A stretch of 64,000 bases of DNA from Ryuthela nishihirai (lineage: Eukaryota > Arthropoda > Arachnida > Araneae > Heptathelidae), in the NCBI GenBank assembly GCA_038380435.1, contig JAWZYU010000005.1, positions 37,842,001-37,906,000 of the forward strand, written 5' to 3'. A program made the translations under genes and the position numbers. Shown here piece after piece: positions 34,300 to 46,028 of the stretch. Under the pieces are notes generated by a model. The model saw nothing but the letters and a program-made list of their open reading frames with translations. It did no database searches and had not been told where the DNA came from. Each line of letters begins with the position of its first letter. The stretch's first letter is position 1.

Positions 34300-35308
34300 G
34301 AAGTTGAAAATATTCTGGACAGAGTATCCTTTGAAATATCCTGATGAGTTGCCGCTGAGTTAACAAAGACTGTAAAATGAAAAACCATGTCAAGAACTTT
34401 TACCTGTAAGAAGAATGAAGTGAGGCAAATTTGCAATGATTTTAACATAGCTCTAATAACCCTACAAGAAACAAAGGCTGTTGAACCAATTACAATTTCT
34501 CCCTTTGTCACATACCAAAATGTCAATAGCACTAACTAAGGAGACATTGCAACCCTAATCCATCAGAAAATCCCACAATTCAAGTACAACTCAATTATGA
34601 CAGAAACCTGTTTGAAGTCTTGGCTGGCCAAATTAAACTAGGCAGCATCCAACTCTCTCTAATTAGCATATACAACCCTGGGAAAACAGTTACAAACTAT
34701 CAGTACCAAAATATCTTGAATTAATGCCCAAAACCCCATATTATATGTGGGGATTTTAATGACCATAGCTCAATGTCGGGCACGCATAAGATTGATAAAA
34801 TAGGATTGATTTCGGAAAAAAATCATTGAAAACAACAATCTTGTTATATTACATGACTACTCGCCTACATTCCATAGATTTGGAAAGAACCTCTAGGTTA
34901 AAGATCTTACAATCATTGATTCAACTCTTTACTCAATCTTCAGTTGGAAAACACTTATAAGACACTAAAGGGAGTGACCACTTCTCCATTGTAGCCATCC
35001 TACCTCTAAAAAACAAAGTCTGCAACTTAAAGTGAAATAGCAGGCAAATAAACTGGAAAAAATACACAGAAGATTGGAATGATCATCCTCTTTCACTTGA
35101 AGAATTACCAACCTTAATACAGAAGATAAAACAAAAATGCCAGGCTAATCCAACAGCTACCAAATCAAAATATCCCAATGTGAATAATCCTCGTGAAACT
35201 AAAAACCTCATTCCCATCAGCTGGAGAAAAAAGAAAGCACGAAGATCGAGAAACGTTTTCCATATATTAGATGACTAATGCAAGAGTTCAGAAAAAAAAA
35301 ATCATCAA
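34300..35308 (+). mobile_element. L2-family non-LTR retrotransposon, endonuclease part
   Basis: Frameshifted translation shows the apurinic-type endonuclease blocks PHIICGDFNDHSSM (about 34734-34775) and SDHFSIVAILPL (about 34973-35008), followed by a NWKKYTEDWNDH linker (from about 35049). The copy is interrupted at 35309 by L1 sequence and resumes near 37400. Confidence 0.75.
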
Positions 35309-35384
35309 GTAGCCATGGGCTACGGAGGTCCAACCAGACCGCGCAATTTAGTTCTCCAAGCATATTTGTCCTGAACTATATCAG

Positions 35385-37299
35385 AATTATCTGAGTGATA
35401 AGGCGCTTGAGCTTATTTCGGAAAGGAGCTGCAGGAATGTCCTTAATCAATACCCTACTAGTCCTAATAGAAAACATTACAGAGAACTTAATAAACGTGT
35501 AAAAGATCAGTTAGCTGCTGATAAGAATCTTTGGCTTGATGGTTTGGTTGACAAAGCCGAGGAAGCAGTTAGACAGCACAACAGCAGAGAGCTGTACCAG
35601 ATAGTTAATGTTTTGTGTGGTAGAAAACGGACAGGTATACAGGGATTGAAGGATAAACAAGGTAAGGTTATAGAAGGTGAGGATTCTGTCATGGCTAGGT
35701 GGGCTGAGCATTTCAGTGATGTTCTAAACAATGTGGTTAGTTCTATTCCCATTGTTTGCAATGATAGATGCATTGGTGGCTTTAATGTTGGCCCTATAAC
35801 ACAATCTGAAGTTATTTTGGCTGTTTCTAAACTTAAACTACATAAATCTCCACGGGTAGATGAAATTACTACGGAAATGCTTAGAGCTGGGAATGTTTTG
35901 GTTACCACTTGGATGACTGAAATTTTGAATAACTTTTATGATAAAGGCATGGTTCCTAAGGATTTTACCAGAGCTATTGTTATCCCTATTTTCAAAAAAG
36001 GTGATCGCAGTTCTTGTGATAACTATAGGGGTATCAGCCTACTCTCTGTTCCAGGTAAAGTTCTTTCCATGGTTGTGCTTAATAGAATTAAGAATCTGGT
36101 TGACAGTCAATTGCGTGATGAGCAATGTGGATTCAGAAGTGGTAGGGGATGTGTGGATCAGATATTTTCACTTAGGCAGATTCTTGAGAAATATTTAGTT
36201 TCAGAAACCTTTGGTTGCTAGCTTTGTTGATTTCAAAAAGGCTTTCGACTCTGTTGATCGACATAATTTGTGGTTGATTGTGAGATCATATGGTATACCA
36301 GACAAGTTAGTTAACATAATGAAAGCTCTCTATAATAACACTGAGTCGTGTGTGAGAGTTGGTAAGGCTTGTAGCAATTGGTTTAGCATTACATCTGGTG
36401 TTCGACAAGAGTGCATTTTGTCTCCTTTTCTCTTTAGCTTGGTTATGGATTATGTTATGCGAAATTCACTTCAAGGGAAAGATTTTGGCCTTAAATGGAC
36501 TGAAAATACGAAAATGTCTTATTTAGATTATGCTGATGATTTAGCCCTTTTGGCAAATGATGTTGATGAGATGAACTCTTTCATTCGAGCTGTTGATGAG
36601 ACTGGTAGTAGAGTAGGTTTGGTTATAAACAGAGAGAAAATTAAAGTGATGAAAATTGGTCAAGCAGGCTGTGATTCAGTTAATCTGAATGGTTGCAGTC
36701 TTGAGCAGGGGTCACAGTTTAATTATCTTGGGAGCTATGTAACAGATAATGGTGATGTGCGGCATGAGATTAACAGACGAATAGGTATTGCTGCCGGGAC
36801 TTTTAAGAATCTATGGAGAGTGTGGAGAAATAGGCGTATACACCTAAAGACTAAAATTAGACTGTATAACAGTTTGGTTCTTTCTAGGGTTAGTTATGGT
36901 AGTGAAACTTGGACACTTTGTAAACAAGGTAACAGGAAACTAGATGCTTTTGATTCCAGATGCTTACGCAGTATCTTGGGCATTAGGTGGTTCAACTTTG
37001 TAACTAATGATGAGGTTAGGCAAAGGAGTTTGCAACCTCCTTTAAGCAGCCTATTGTGCAGAGAGAGACTCCGTTGGTTTGGCCATGTTGCCCGTATGGA
37101 TAATTATAGATTAGCGAATAGGGTTATGAACAGTGTGCCTAAAGGCCTCAGAAAGAAGGGGAGACCGAGGATGCGGTGGGCAGACAATGTCAAACAGGAC
37201 CGTGTTAGAATTGGTGTGCAGCGGCCAGATGCAGCAGATGTAGCTCAGGATCGACTTGCTTGGAGAACTAAATTGCACGGTCTGGCTGGACCTCCGTAG
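35385..37299 (+). pseudogene. L1 reverse transcriptase, one frameshift
   Basis: Encodes the C-terminal two thirds of a LINE polyprotein. The reading frame is open from the first inserted base (NYLSDKALELISER) to 36221, then shifts by one base near 36205-36215 and stays open to 37299. Motifs in order are: LHKSPRVDEI (finger/palm entry, with Arg where Gly is usual), IPIFKKGDRSSCDNYRGISL, EQCGFRSGRGCVDQIF, SFVDFKKAFDSVDRHNLW (motif A), GVRQECILSPFLF (motif B, Glu in place of the usual Gly), SYLDYADDLALL (motif C, catalytic Asp pair), and a C-terminal region with GRPRMRWADNVKQD. The N-terminal endonuclease is missing through 5' truncation. A single frameshift and otherwise open frames point to a young insertion that is not autonomous. 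Confidence 0.92.
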
Positions 37300-37328
37300 C
37301 CCATGGCTGCTTGAGGATGATGATGATG
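35385..37328 (+). mobile_element. L1 retrotransposon, 5'-truncated, recent, nested
   Basis: A 1.94-kb 5'-truncated insertion ending in a (GAT)n tail. The flanking duplication atatcag lies at 35378-35384 and 37329-37335, placing it inside an older L1 copy of opposite orientation. Tails of simple trinucleotides are typical of RTE-like elements; the clade is otherwise not settled from sequence alone. Confidence 0.9.
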
Positions 37329-37399
37329 ATATCAGCTGCATCTCGCCACTGCACACCAATTCTAACAAGATCCTGTTTGACATTGACTACACAACCACA

Positions 37400-38940
37400 A
37401 AAACAATTGGAAAGTTTTTCTCTGCCGAATTGATCCCTTTTACGCCAATTTCGAAATTTGGCATATCTTTAATTCGTTGGCAAAAAATATTTCACCGAAG
37501 CAAGAATGGCAAAAGATTTGACTACAAGGAGAAATTTCAACGCAACAACTGTAAAAAAATATTCTTAAAACATCTCTTTCTCCAGATGATCTTCCTACTA
37601 ATGAAACAGAAGAAGATCAAGAAATCAAAGCTTTTTTACAAGTAAAAACATCAGAAGAAAATGATCTAATTACCCAATTAAATGCGTGTTTCGCATTCTC
37701 AGAATTTTCCTTATGACAAGGTATCCTCAATTGAAAATTCCTCTCCCGGACCAGATGGTGTTACATAACTTGCTATTAAAAATCTACCAAAAAATATTGC
37801 TATTAAAGAACTATCTCACTTCGAATCGTTAAAAATGGAAAAACTTCCCCGAATTTAGAAAAAAAATGAAGACACAATATAGTACAAGTCACCTCACAAA
37901 ATGTCTTGGATTAATTTTTAATCATAGATTAACATAGTCAGATCATTTCAAAAATCTTGAACCAGCTGGAACGAAAATTCTGCAGCTCGTGAAATGCCAG
38001 TCAGGAACAAATGATGAGGTAAACCTCAAAACCTACTGAAATTATACACAGTCAGATTAAGCCTAAAGTTTGAATATGCCTTGTCGCTGACTAACAATGC
38101 TTTAGTCACTCCAATAAAAGCTAAAAAAAACACGAAATAAAATTCTGCATTGGCCAATTATTTATGTGTCCTACATTTCCATCCTTGCAGAAAATGGATT
38201 TCCAACTATGGAAAATTGGAAGACGAGACAACTTCAAAAAAGATTTTCTGAGAATAGCTTCAAGATGTGACTATCCTCACCTCTTCTCAAAAATTACTTC
38301 GAAAGTTTGTACAGCCAAAATCATTGAATAAATACAAAGTCATCGAAAATCTTGAAAAAGTTAAAGATTAAAGGAAAATATAATTGGCTTCGTTCTCATT
38401 TCCCTTGGTTAATAAATTCACCTAATATCAGCGCAGAAATCAATGAAAAAACCGGAAACAGAAAATTCTACATTCAACAATATATTCTGAACCAATTGGA
38501 ACTTCACATTGAAGAGAACTATTAACATCACATAAAATGTTTTTACCGATGGCACTCTGAACTTAGAAGAAAACCCGGCTGCCTGAGCATCTTTTGACCA
38601 AAAAACATATTTAAAAATTTACTATGAAGATTAAGAAATGCACAAATACTGTATTACAGACATTGATCTCACCTGCAATTAAACAAGCATTGATCTGGAT
38701 TTTAAAAAAAATGATCTTCAGTGACAGCAAATCCTCTCTCCAAAGCTTTTAAAAGAAACACAAAAAGGTTTCCATCAAAATTTAAATCAAGAAATTCTTT
38801 ACATTTGCAATCACTTGATTGTGGATAACAAAAGCGCAATCTTTCTCCAGTGGGTGCTGAGTCATATTGGCCTCATTGAAAACGAGATTGCAGACCAAAC
38901 TAACAAAATAAATATAGGAAGGCACCCCTATCACCAATAA
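37400..38940 (+). mobile_element. L2-family retrotransposon, reverse transcriptase and RNase H part
   Basis: Continuation of the element at 34300-35308. Heavily frameshifted, with the recognisable pieces ENSSPGPDGVT (about 37732-37764) from the reverse transcriptase. Towards the end, FLQWVLSHIGLIENEIADQT (about 38847-38906) is the last block of an RNase H domain. Presence of RNase H places L2 in an I/R1/LOA-like lineage rather than RTE. Confidence 0.75.
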
Positions 38941-39109
38941 TCAACATAACCTAAACAGATATTAAAAGTTTTTAAGGTTCGTTTTTATGAATATGATCTA
39001 TGATCTAATTATTATGAATACGATAAGCTCACTACTTCGTATTCATTATTATCAGATCATAGATTTTGTAATAATTAGGAATATGATCTAAATGATTGAT
39101 ATCCATCTG

Positions 39110-39215
39110 TAGTAATTACGCAAAAAAAATTCATCTGTCCGTTTCCCGGAATCAAACTCGGGACCTTCTGGTTATGATTCAGACCCGGATTTTTTTCACA
39201 CTTTCCTAATTATTA
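39110..39215 (-). mobile_element. SINE-C piece (tRNA-Met-like)
   Basis: The complement contains CATAACCAGAAGGTCCCGAG and TTTGATTCCGGGAAACGGAC, resembling the anticodon and T arms of a Met-type tRNA. It is flanked by ttttttcacactttcctaat. Confidence 0.55.
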
Positions 39216-39561
39216 TGAATATGATCTATGATCTAATTATTATTATGAATATGATCTAATTATTATTATGAATATGATCTATGATCTGATTATTATGAAT
39301 ATGATCTATGATCTAATCATTATGAATATGATATATGATCTAATTATTATGAATATGATCATGATTTAATTATTATGAATGTGATCTAATTATCATGAAT
39401 ATGATCTATGATCTAATAATTAAGAATATGATCTATTATCTAATAATTAGTAATATGATCTATGATCTAATAATTAGGAATATGATCTATGACCTAATAA
39501 TTAGGAATACTATTAAAGTTTCTATTTTTAATCATGCACTTGATTGATATTCATTTGCAAT

Positions 39562-39658
39562 AATTAGGCAAAAAAATCCATCTGTCCGCTTCCCGGACTC
39601 AAACTCGGGACCTTCTGGTTATGATTCAGACCCGATTTTTTTCACACTTTCCTAATTT
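39562..39658 (-). mobile_element. SINE-C piece, second copy
   Basis: Near-identical to 39110-39215 (gcttcccggactcaaactcg, ccttctggttatgattcaga). A third piece, cut after its first part, is at 40325-40383. All three interleave with the 27-bp arrays. Confidence 0.6.
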
Positions 39659-40615
39659 CTAATTATTATGAATATGATCTATGATCTAATTATTATGACT
39701 ATGATCTATAATCTAATTATTATGACTATGATCTATGATCTAATTATTATTAGGAATATGATCTATGATCCATTTATTATGAATATGATCTATGATCCAA
39801 TTATTATTGTGAATATGATCTATGATCCATTTATTATGAATATGATCTATGATCCAATTATTATGATTATGATCTATGATCCAATTATTATGAATATGAT
39901 CTAATTATTATGAATATGAACTAATTATTATGAATATGATCTATGATCTAATTATTATGAATATTATCTAATTATCATGAATATGATCTATGATCTAATA
40001 ATTAGGAATCTGATCTATGATCTAATAATTAGGAATCTGATCTATGATCTAATAATTAGGAATCTGATCTATGATGTAATAATTAGGAATATGATCTATG
40101 ATGTAATAATTAGGAATATGATGTATGATGTAATAATTAGGAATATGATGTATGATGTAATAATTAGGAATATGATGTATGATGTAATAATTAGGAATAT
40201 GATGTATGATGTAATAATTAGGAATATGATGTATGATGTAATAATTAGGAATATGATCTATGATCTAATAATTAGGAATACTATCAAATTTTCTATCTTT
40301 AATCATGAACTTGTTGATATTCATTTGTAGTAATTAGGGAAAAAAATCCATCTGACCTGGATTTTTTTCACACTTTCCTAATTACTCTAATTTTGAAGAT
40401 TCTGAATAGATTTCAGATTTGTAAAGGCCACATGATTAAAAAATACCACATCCTAAGATATCATCAAAAAATTATAAATTATTTTTAACATTGAGAAATT
40501 CAGAAACTTTCTGATAAAATACAGTCTTAAGATCACGATTTACAAGGTTTTCCGCATTTTTAAAATTATTTCGCGATTTTGTTTCAAACTAAAAGCTGTT
40601 TTGTTTCCTCTACAG

Positions 40616-40825
40616 GACACAGTGGTTGGCCTCGAAGCAATGTCGAAATTATCCATGAAGCTAAATGAACAAGGGCCAGTGGACCTCAAAGTAGTCATGA
40701 AAGGAGACATCACAGAAAGTTTAACAATGACCGAAGACGACAAGCTGATTGTTCATAAGTACAAAGCTAACATTCCTTCCGTTGTTGAAATAACAGCCAA
40801 AGGAACCGGATGTGGACTAATACAG
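40616..40825 (+). CDS. A2M/TEP exon, second CUB segment
   Basis: Residues 276-345, exactly 70 codons, phase 0 at both ends. The acceptor is cctctacag ending at 40615 and the donor gtcaga at 40826. It starts DTVVGLEAMSKLSMKL, continuing GGFYSTQ from the previous exon exactly as in vertebrate A2M, and ends VVEITAKGTGCGLIQ, corresponding to the G-x-G-C-x-x-x-Q block. The middle forms the beta strands of the second half of the CUB domain. Confidence 0.96.
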
Positions 40826-40924
40826 GTCAGAACCTCGTTGAATTGCATTTTTGAAACAAATTGTTGTAATACGTCTTTTTTTTTCAGTGTTTTCCAGTAT
40901 TTTGCATGACTCCTTCCCCCCTTA

Positions 40925-41210
40925 AACTTCAGTCGGTAGCGCGCCAATCTCGTAATTTGTAGTTCCCAGGTTGAAGTCCCAACTGTGCCTGTTTTGGAAA
41001 TTTTCTTCGCTAAGCAGTCGGAAAGGGGACACCGATGGACTTGGCCATGGCCTCCTTGTATAGAAGAGCCATACCCTGTTCAAGTTACAGAACACACTGG
41101 ATGAACTTAATGGGAGGTTACCATCTGTCTACTAGCAGCTGTCCAGTAAGTCCCCTTCCCCCAACCTTCTCTGAGCCTTGTGGTCCTTGTGACCTGAGTA
41201 GTGTAGTCCC
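40925..41210 (+). mobile_element. SINE-A, old copy
   Basis: Head cagtcggtagcgcgccaatc, box B decayed (aggttgaagtcccaac), body alignable to ccttctctgagccttgtggt. Confidence 0.8.
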
Positions 41211-41499
41211 ATTATAGCGATCCCCACAGTGCTTTCCCTCTATGACGTCACCGCCTGGACTTTGACCCTTATGTCGTAACTGCCCACGTTGCCTTCTCAG
41301 ATTGAACTTTGACACCTATGTCGCAACTGCCATGGGATATAGCACCCGGTTGTGCTCCTTATTAATATTCATAATTCATAATTAATATTTCATATTTGAC
41401 TCCCCCTTATTAAAATTTCCTCCTTTATTAAAAACCCGTGGCGCCACTGGTGTCTATGTTGAGTACTATTTTTAGAAAAACCCTCGATTTTAGCTGTAA

Positions 41500-41885
41500 T
41501 CCCTGGTTGACCTATATTTTAAACTCCCTTCTCGATTTTTCTTGATTTCAGACCCCCTGGTTGACCCACCTATATTTTAAAACCCCTTTTCGATTTTTCT
41601 TGATTTCCCCTGGTTGACCCACCTATATTTTAAAACCCCTTCTCGAATAATCTCGATTTCCCCTGGTTGACCCAGCTATATTTTAAACCCCCTTCTCGAT
41701 TTTTCTTGATTTCAGACCACCCTGGTTGACCCACCTATATTTTAAGCTCCCCTTTTCGAATAGTCTCGATTTTTCTTGATTTCGGACCCCTTGGTTGATT
41801 TGTATTTTAAGCCCTCTCTAAATACCCCCCTTGGTCGACCTATATTTTAAGCCCCCTCTTGATAGACCCTCTGGTTGATCCATCG
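41500..41885 (+). repeat. Irregular minisatellite, about 50-65 bp units
   Basis: Repeats of ggttgacc(cac)ctatatttta followed by cccctt(t/c)tcgatttttct occur about seven times with length variation. Confidence 0.85.
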
Positions 41886-41934
41886 CATGGTGAAATAGTT
41901 TTTGCACATTTAATCGGTGTCATCCAACGTCCAT

Positions 41935-42890
41935 ACTATTTTTAGTGCGTCTCCTGTATTTAAAAAAAATTGCTTCCAACGCAGTGATTTGAACCCGCTA
42001 CTTCAGTGTCGATAGCCAGACGTTAACGCACTCGACTATGGCTTGTACTTGATGATGTGACTCAGATGTGTGTCGAACGGGGTATAGCCCGTCGTTATAA
42101 ATTACGTATCTCTTTATTATAGCTTGAGTTTTATATTTCATGTATTAACCTAGTACGTTTTTACAACCTTCGTATTTCTTTCTTTATAACTAGCTTTTTC
42201 TACGTATTTCTTATAATGAACTCCATGACTAGAAGGACAAATCTACAGTTTTAAGACTGTCTCACAGAAAATACCAATGGGAAAAAAATTAATAAAAGAA
42301 AAAAAAATCTTAAAAACTTATTCGTCATTATGTAAAAAGGGGTAATATGGTGACCTATAACTTTGGCACGTCTCCTGTATTTAGAAAAAAAATTCCTTCC
42401 GAGAGCGTGATTTGATCTCTCTACCTCGGTGTTGATAGCCGAACGTTAGTACACTCAACTCTGCCTTGTACTTGATGATGTGGCTTAGATGTGTGTCGAA
42501 CGGGTATAACCGTATAAATTATGTATCTCTTTATTATAGCTTGAGTTTTATATTTCATGTATTAACCTAGTACGTTTTTACAACCTTCGTATTCTTTATA
42601 ACTAGCTTTTTCTACGTATTTCTTATAATGAACCCCGATAGTCCTTTCATATTAATATACGTTTTTTATAATCGCCGTATTTTAAGTCCGTTTCAGTAAC
42701 ACTAATTTCTTTTAACTCCGTAACTGTTGGTTGTCGCATTTTTACTAGGACTATCCAGCAGTAACTGTTTTAAAAGACTGTCCAACAGAAAATGCCGATG
42801 GGTAAAAAATTAATAAAAGGAAAAAATCTGATTTAAAAGCTTATTCGTCATTATGTAAAAAGGGTAATATGGTGATCTGTGTGGGTGTCA
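41935..42890 (+). repeat. Direct duplication of a 0.4-0.5-kb unit with tRNA-like head
   Basis: Unit 1 (about 41935-42355) and unit 2 (about 42363-42890) share cgtctcctgtattta, a tRNA-like block (complement GGGTTCAAATCACTGCG in unit 1), cagatgtgtgtcgaacgggg, tgtattaacctagtacgttt and a shared end tcattatgtaaaaagggg. Unit 2 has an extra 100 bp. Probably a SINE-containing unit duplicated in tandem. Confidence 0.8.
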
Positions 42891-43128
42891 TAAAAGTACC
42901 GCTCTAGAACAAGTGTTCAGCACCGATCACGTTTTACTGACGGATGGTTAAGTCCTGCATTATTAAAAAATATTAAATGGTGAATCACAAGGGGACAATG
43001 ATTTACTGATGGATTACCATTGATGATCCTCTTCGATAAACTCGTTAATCATCAAAAATTCCTCCTTTCTTACCCGTCAGATATCTGTGTTTCCGCGTAG
43101 TAACGCTACTCCGAAGAAATATCAGCTA

Positions 43129-44838
43129 GAACAGTTTTAAAAATCGTCTCTCCCACCATTTGCGTGCGAACATATGCCTCATCACGCTGATGAAATCGGG
43201 TAAAAGAAACTTTTTTTTTGTACGAGGTAGAATGTTATAGAAAGTAAGAATGCTAAAAGTAAGTTGCGGTTACCCTTGCGCAAAAAACTTTAGTTCCATC
43301 ATGAATGCATGTTAATGGAGTAGGTGACATTAGTTTTAGCAAATACTACACTATAAAAAATAATACATTGTCTCACTCGAGCGTACCCTCTCAACTTACC
43401 TGCACTAATCTACTGAAATTTTATTTGCAACTGAACTGTAGTCAAAATTTAGCAAATACTTCATCGAATCTGCCTAACTATGCTCTGACATATATGTTCT
43501 GATCGGGCCTGAAAATTCTGTACTTATGCCGATGTTCTCACGTAGAGCTTACAAGAAGTGACCTTCTCTCCCGTTTCGACTCTGTTACAAAATTTTCTAT
43601 TCTCATTGTCATGTGATCTACTGAAACGGCAGACACACCATAGCAACAAGCTGGCCAACTGGTGACGTACAAAGGTCACGGAACACTCGCCCTTCCCACT
43701 AACGCTGACCTATGGGACAGCGGTGGAAACAGATAAAAGAATGCTTCGGCTTACTTTGAGAAGAACAGTCTCTCCGTGTTTTATCTTTTGGACAAAATTA
43801 AATAATTACTCGTTTCCTGCCGAAATACAGAAGGAATCTTCTGCGATAGACGCACTTAAAAATAAGAATCTATGAAATTCAAAGGGAGATTGTTGTTTTC
43901 CATATTATTGGGATTGCAATTAATACCGATTCCTTGCAGATGGCTGTCCTTTAGGTTATGAAATATAACTGGAATCTATTAGAACACTTAAAATTGAGAT
44001 GACACACATTATGACCGGCTCCTCGGAGTAGTGCTAAATCTATGTGGCAGATACCATGAAATTGATATCTGTCATGTTTACACAGATCCAGCCTTCATAC
44101 CCGAAGATGACAAATATAATTGATGAACTACAATGTACCTTTTCGCGAGGCATACGAGGGGGAATTTCAGTGAAACGTTTTAGCACGGCAAGCAACAAGC
44201 ATTTAGAATGAAAGATCGATTGCAAGTTTGTTTCACTGTCATACAATCTTAGAGATAAACTCATTATATATAGCTTAATCTTCAGATGCACGTCTCTCCA
44301 CAGATTCGTAAAACTCTCATTATGTATTCTTAGCTTTCTCTCACACATCTCACAAGATAATCACATGACAATGAGAGTAGAAAATTTTGTAACAGAGTCG
44401 AAACGGGAGAGAAGGTCACTTCTTGTAAGCTCTACGTGAGAACATCGGCATAAGTACAGAATTTTCAGGCCCGATCAGAACATATATGTCAGAGCATAGT
44501 TAGGCAGATTCGAAGAAGTATTTGCTAAATTTTGACTACAGTCCAGTTGCAAATAAAATTTCAGTGGATTAGTGCAGGTAAGTTGAGAGGGTACGCTCGA
44601 GTGAGACAATGTATTATTTTTTATAGTTGTAGTATTTGCTAAAACTAATGTCCCCTACTCCATTAACATGCAATCATGATGGAACTAAAGTTTTTTACGC
44701 AACGTACTTTTAGCGTTCTTACTTTCTATAACATTCTACCTCGTACAAAAAAAAGTTATTTTTTACCCGATTTCATCAGCGTGATGAGGCATACGTTCGT
44801 ACGCAAACGGTGGGAGAATCGATTTTTAAAACCGTTTT
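43129..44838. repeat. Foldback element, about 485-bp arms, 0.74-kb spacer
   Basis: The left arm 43129-43618 and right arm 44360-44838 are reverse complements with small indels, for example ctcactcgagcgtaccctct against its mirror at 44591-44610. The spacer contains a minus-strand fragment (NESFTNLWRDVHLKIKLYIM, about 44247-44306) resembling the L1 region FKNLWRVWRNRRIHLKTKI. Confidence 0.9.
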
Positions 44839-44869
44839 AGCAAATACTACAACTTTTGACATGTCAAAT

Positions 44870-45440
44870 TCAGGGAAGATGTAAAAATTGAGATTTTTTT
44901 TCTGTAAAATTACGGCGACTGGCAAAATCTAGAGTAGTTTGAAAAATTCGAATCCACTTGGAAAAATATAGGCGAGATGTGAAAATTGAGATTTCTTTTG
45001 CGAAATTAAGGACTGTTGGACAAATTGAGGAAACTTAACAAAATGAAGGGCAGTTGGTAAAATTCGAATTCACTTGGAAAATACGGGCGAGTTGTGATAA
45101 TTGTGGATTGGGTTTGTGAAATTCATGATAGTTGACTAAAATCGAGAAAACTTCGCAAAATTTTGGGGAGTTTGAAGTGATTTGGCAAATTCAGGAGAGG
45201 TAAAGATGGTATTAGTTTCGTGAAATTAAGGAGAGTTGGCCAAATCAAGGGAAAATGCACATTGACTTGCTGCAATTCAGACTAGAAGTAAATATTGGAA
45301 ATATTTCTGTGAAAATATGGGCTAATTGGCGAAATTGGAAGTTAAATGAGTTAAATGTCAAAATGCAGGAGAGTTGTGAAAACTGCCCCCCACCCCCACC
45401 CCCACGGAGCGTAAATATATGCTCAGTCGGCAAAATTTGA
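44870..45440 (+). repeat. Degenerate short tandem repeats
   Basis: Repeated variants of (gg)gaaattaaggagagttgg and aaaattcgaattcacttgga at 40-70-bp intervals, too diverged for one consensus. The stretch ends in a C-rich run near 45386-45403. Confidence 0.6.
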
Positions 45441-45589
45441 ATTTGGAGGTGTAAACTTTTTGATTTCTCCGCCCAACAAATAGTCCTTCACTATGCACCT
45501 GATCGCATTTTGAAAAAAGGGAAATTTACAATTCTCTTCTTTAACAGAAAATATTTTCATGTTTTAAACCTGTTTTTTAATCTTTTCAG

Positions 45590-45711
45590 AGCGCTCTCAT
45601 TTACAACACAGCAACTCTTCCGAAAGAAAACTTCTTCAAAATACGAGTTGTTGTCTCAAGAACTCCCAGTGACAGCGGCTGCAAGTACGCGACAATTAAA
45701 GTTACTGTGAG
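45590..45711 (+). CDS. A2M/TEP exon, start of receptor-binding domain
   Basis: Residues 346-385 plus two bases; phase 0 in, phase 2 out. The acceptor is atcttttcag ending at 45589 and the donor gtaatt at 45712. It reads SALIYNTATLPKENFFKIRV then VVSRTPSDSGCKYATIKVTV, matching the LKYNILPEKEEF...C region of A2M. The Cys corresponds to the receptor-domain Cys that in human A2M pairs with a Cys near the C-terminus. This predicts a Cys in the unseen last exon. Confidence 0.93.
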
Positions 45712-45816
45712 GTAATTTTCATTCCTACAGTTATATTCTATATCTAATATATAATATTTCGGAAGGAAGTTTCTTTGTATGTTTATGTGCTTGTTTGTGC
45801 ATTTGTCTGTCCGCTT

Positions 45817-45863
45817 ATGCAAAGTTTGGTGCTCAGAAGAGCTAGGGGCACCAAACTTTGCAT
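45817..45863. repeat. 16-bp perfect inverted repeat
   Basis: ATGCAAAGTTTGGTGC (45817-45832) and GCACCAAACTTTGCAT (45848-45863), 15-base loop. Likely a subterminal hairpin of an unrecognised transposon. Confidence 0.75.
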
Positions 45864-46028
45864 GAACGTTCCCTTCACCTAGGGCGGGGGTACTCAACGT
45901 GGGGTACGCAGTAAAATATTTGGGGTACGCGGTGAGAGCTCAAAAATCGCTAGATCTAGTAACAAAGTCGCTAAGTTGGCAACGCTGCTGTGCAAAAATG
46001 TAATTTTTTGTGTTTATCGTTTTTTTGT

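Larger units (their letters stand above)
35309..37395 (-). mobile_element. L1 retrotransposon, reverse copy, split by a younger L1
   Basis: Only two flanking pieces belong to this copy: 35309-35384 (complement of the 3' tail, atcatcaagtagccatgggc) and 37336-37395 (complement encoding NVKQDLVRIGVQWRDAAD). They join into one continuous 3' region if 35385-37328 is removed. Confidence 0.8.
38990..40330 (+). repeat. 27-bp tandem array in two blocks
   Basis: The unit is of the type ggaatatgatctatgatcta plus ataatta, about 27 bp and most regular at 40086-40260. The blocks are 38990-39500 and 39655-40290, separated by a tRNA-like SINE-C piece. In one frame the unit encodes a 9-residue NMIYDVIIR repeat, which I regard as meaningless. 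Confidence 0.93.
31648..40615 (+). other. A2M/TEP intron (9.0 kb)
   Basis: Mostly retrotransposon sequence: an L2 element split by two nested L1 copies, plus a mariner-like deletion derivative and the 27-bp array. Nothing is recognised in 33892-34300 apart from AT palindromes at about 34145-34215. Confidence 0.8.
40826..45589 (+). other. A2M/TEP intron (4.8 kb)
   Basis: Contains an old SINE-A, two minisatellite-like regions, a direct duplication of a tRNA-like unit and a foldback with 0.5-kb arms. Nothing further is recognised in 41211-41500 and 42891-43128. Confidence 0.8.

Noticed and set aside
39668..40330. Repetitive frames such as NMIYDVIIR
   Set aside because: Direct translation of the 27-bp array; low complexity with no start context.
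45888..46015. hAT element starting gggggtactcaacgtggggt
   Set aside because: Only a left-end-like motif was seen; no right end or 8-bp duplication could be found, so it is not listed as an element.
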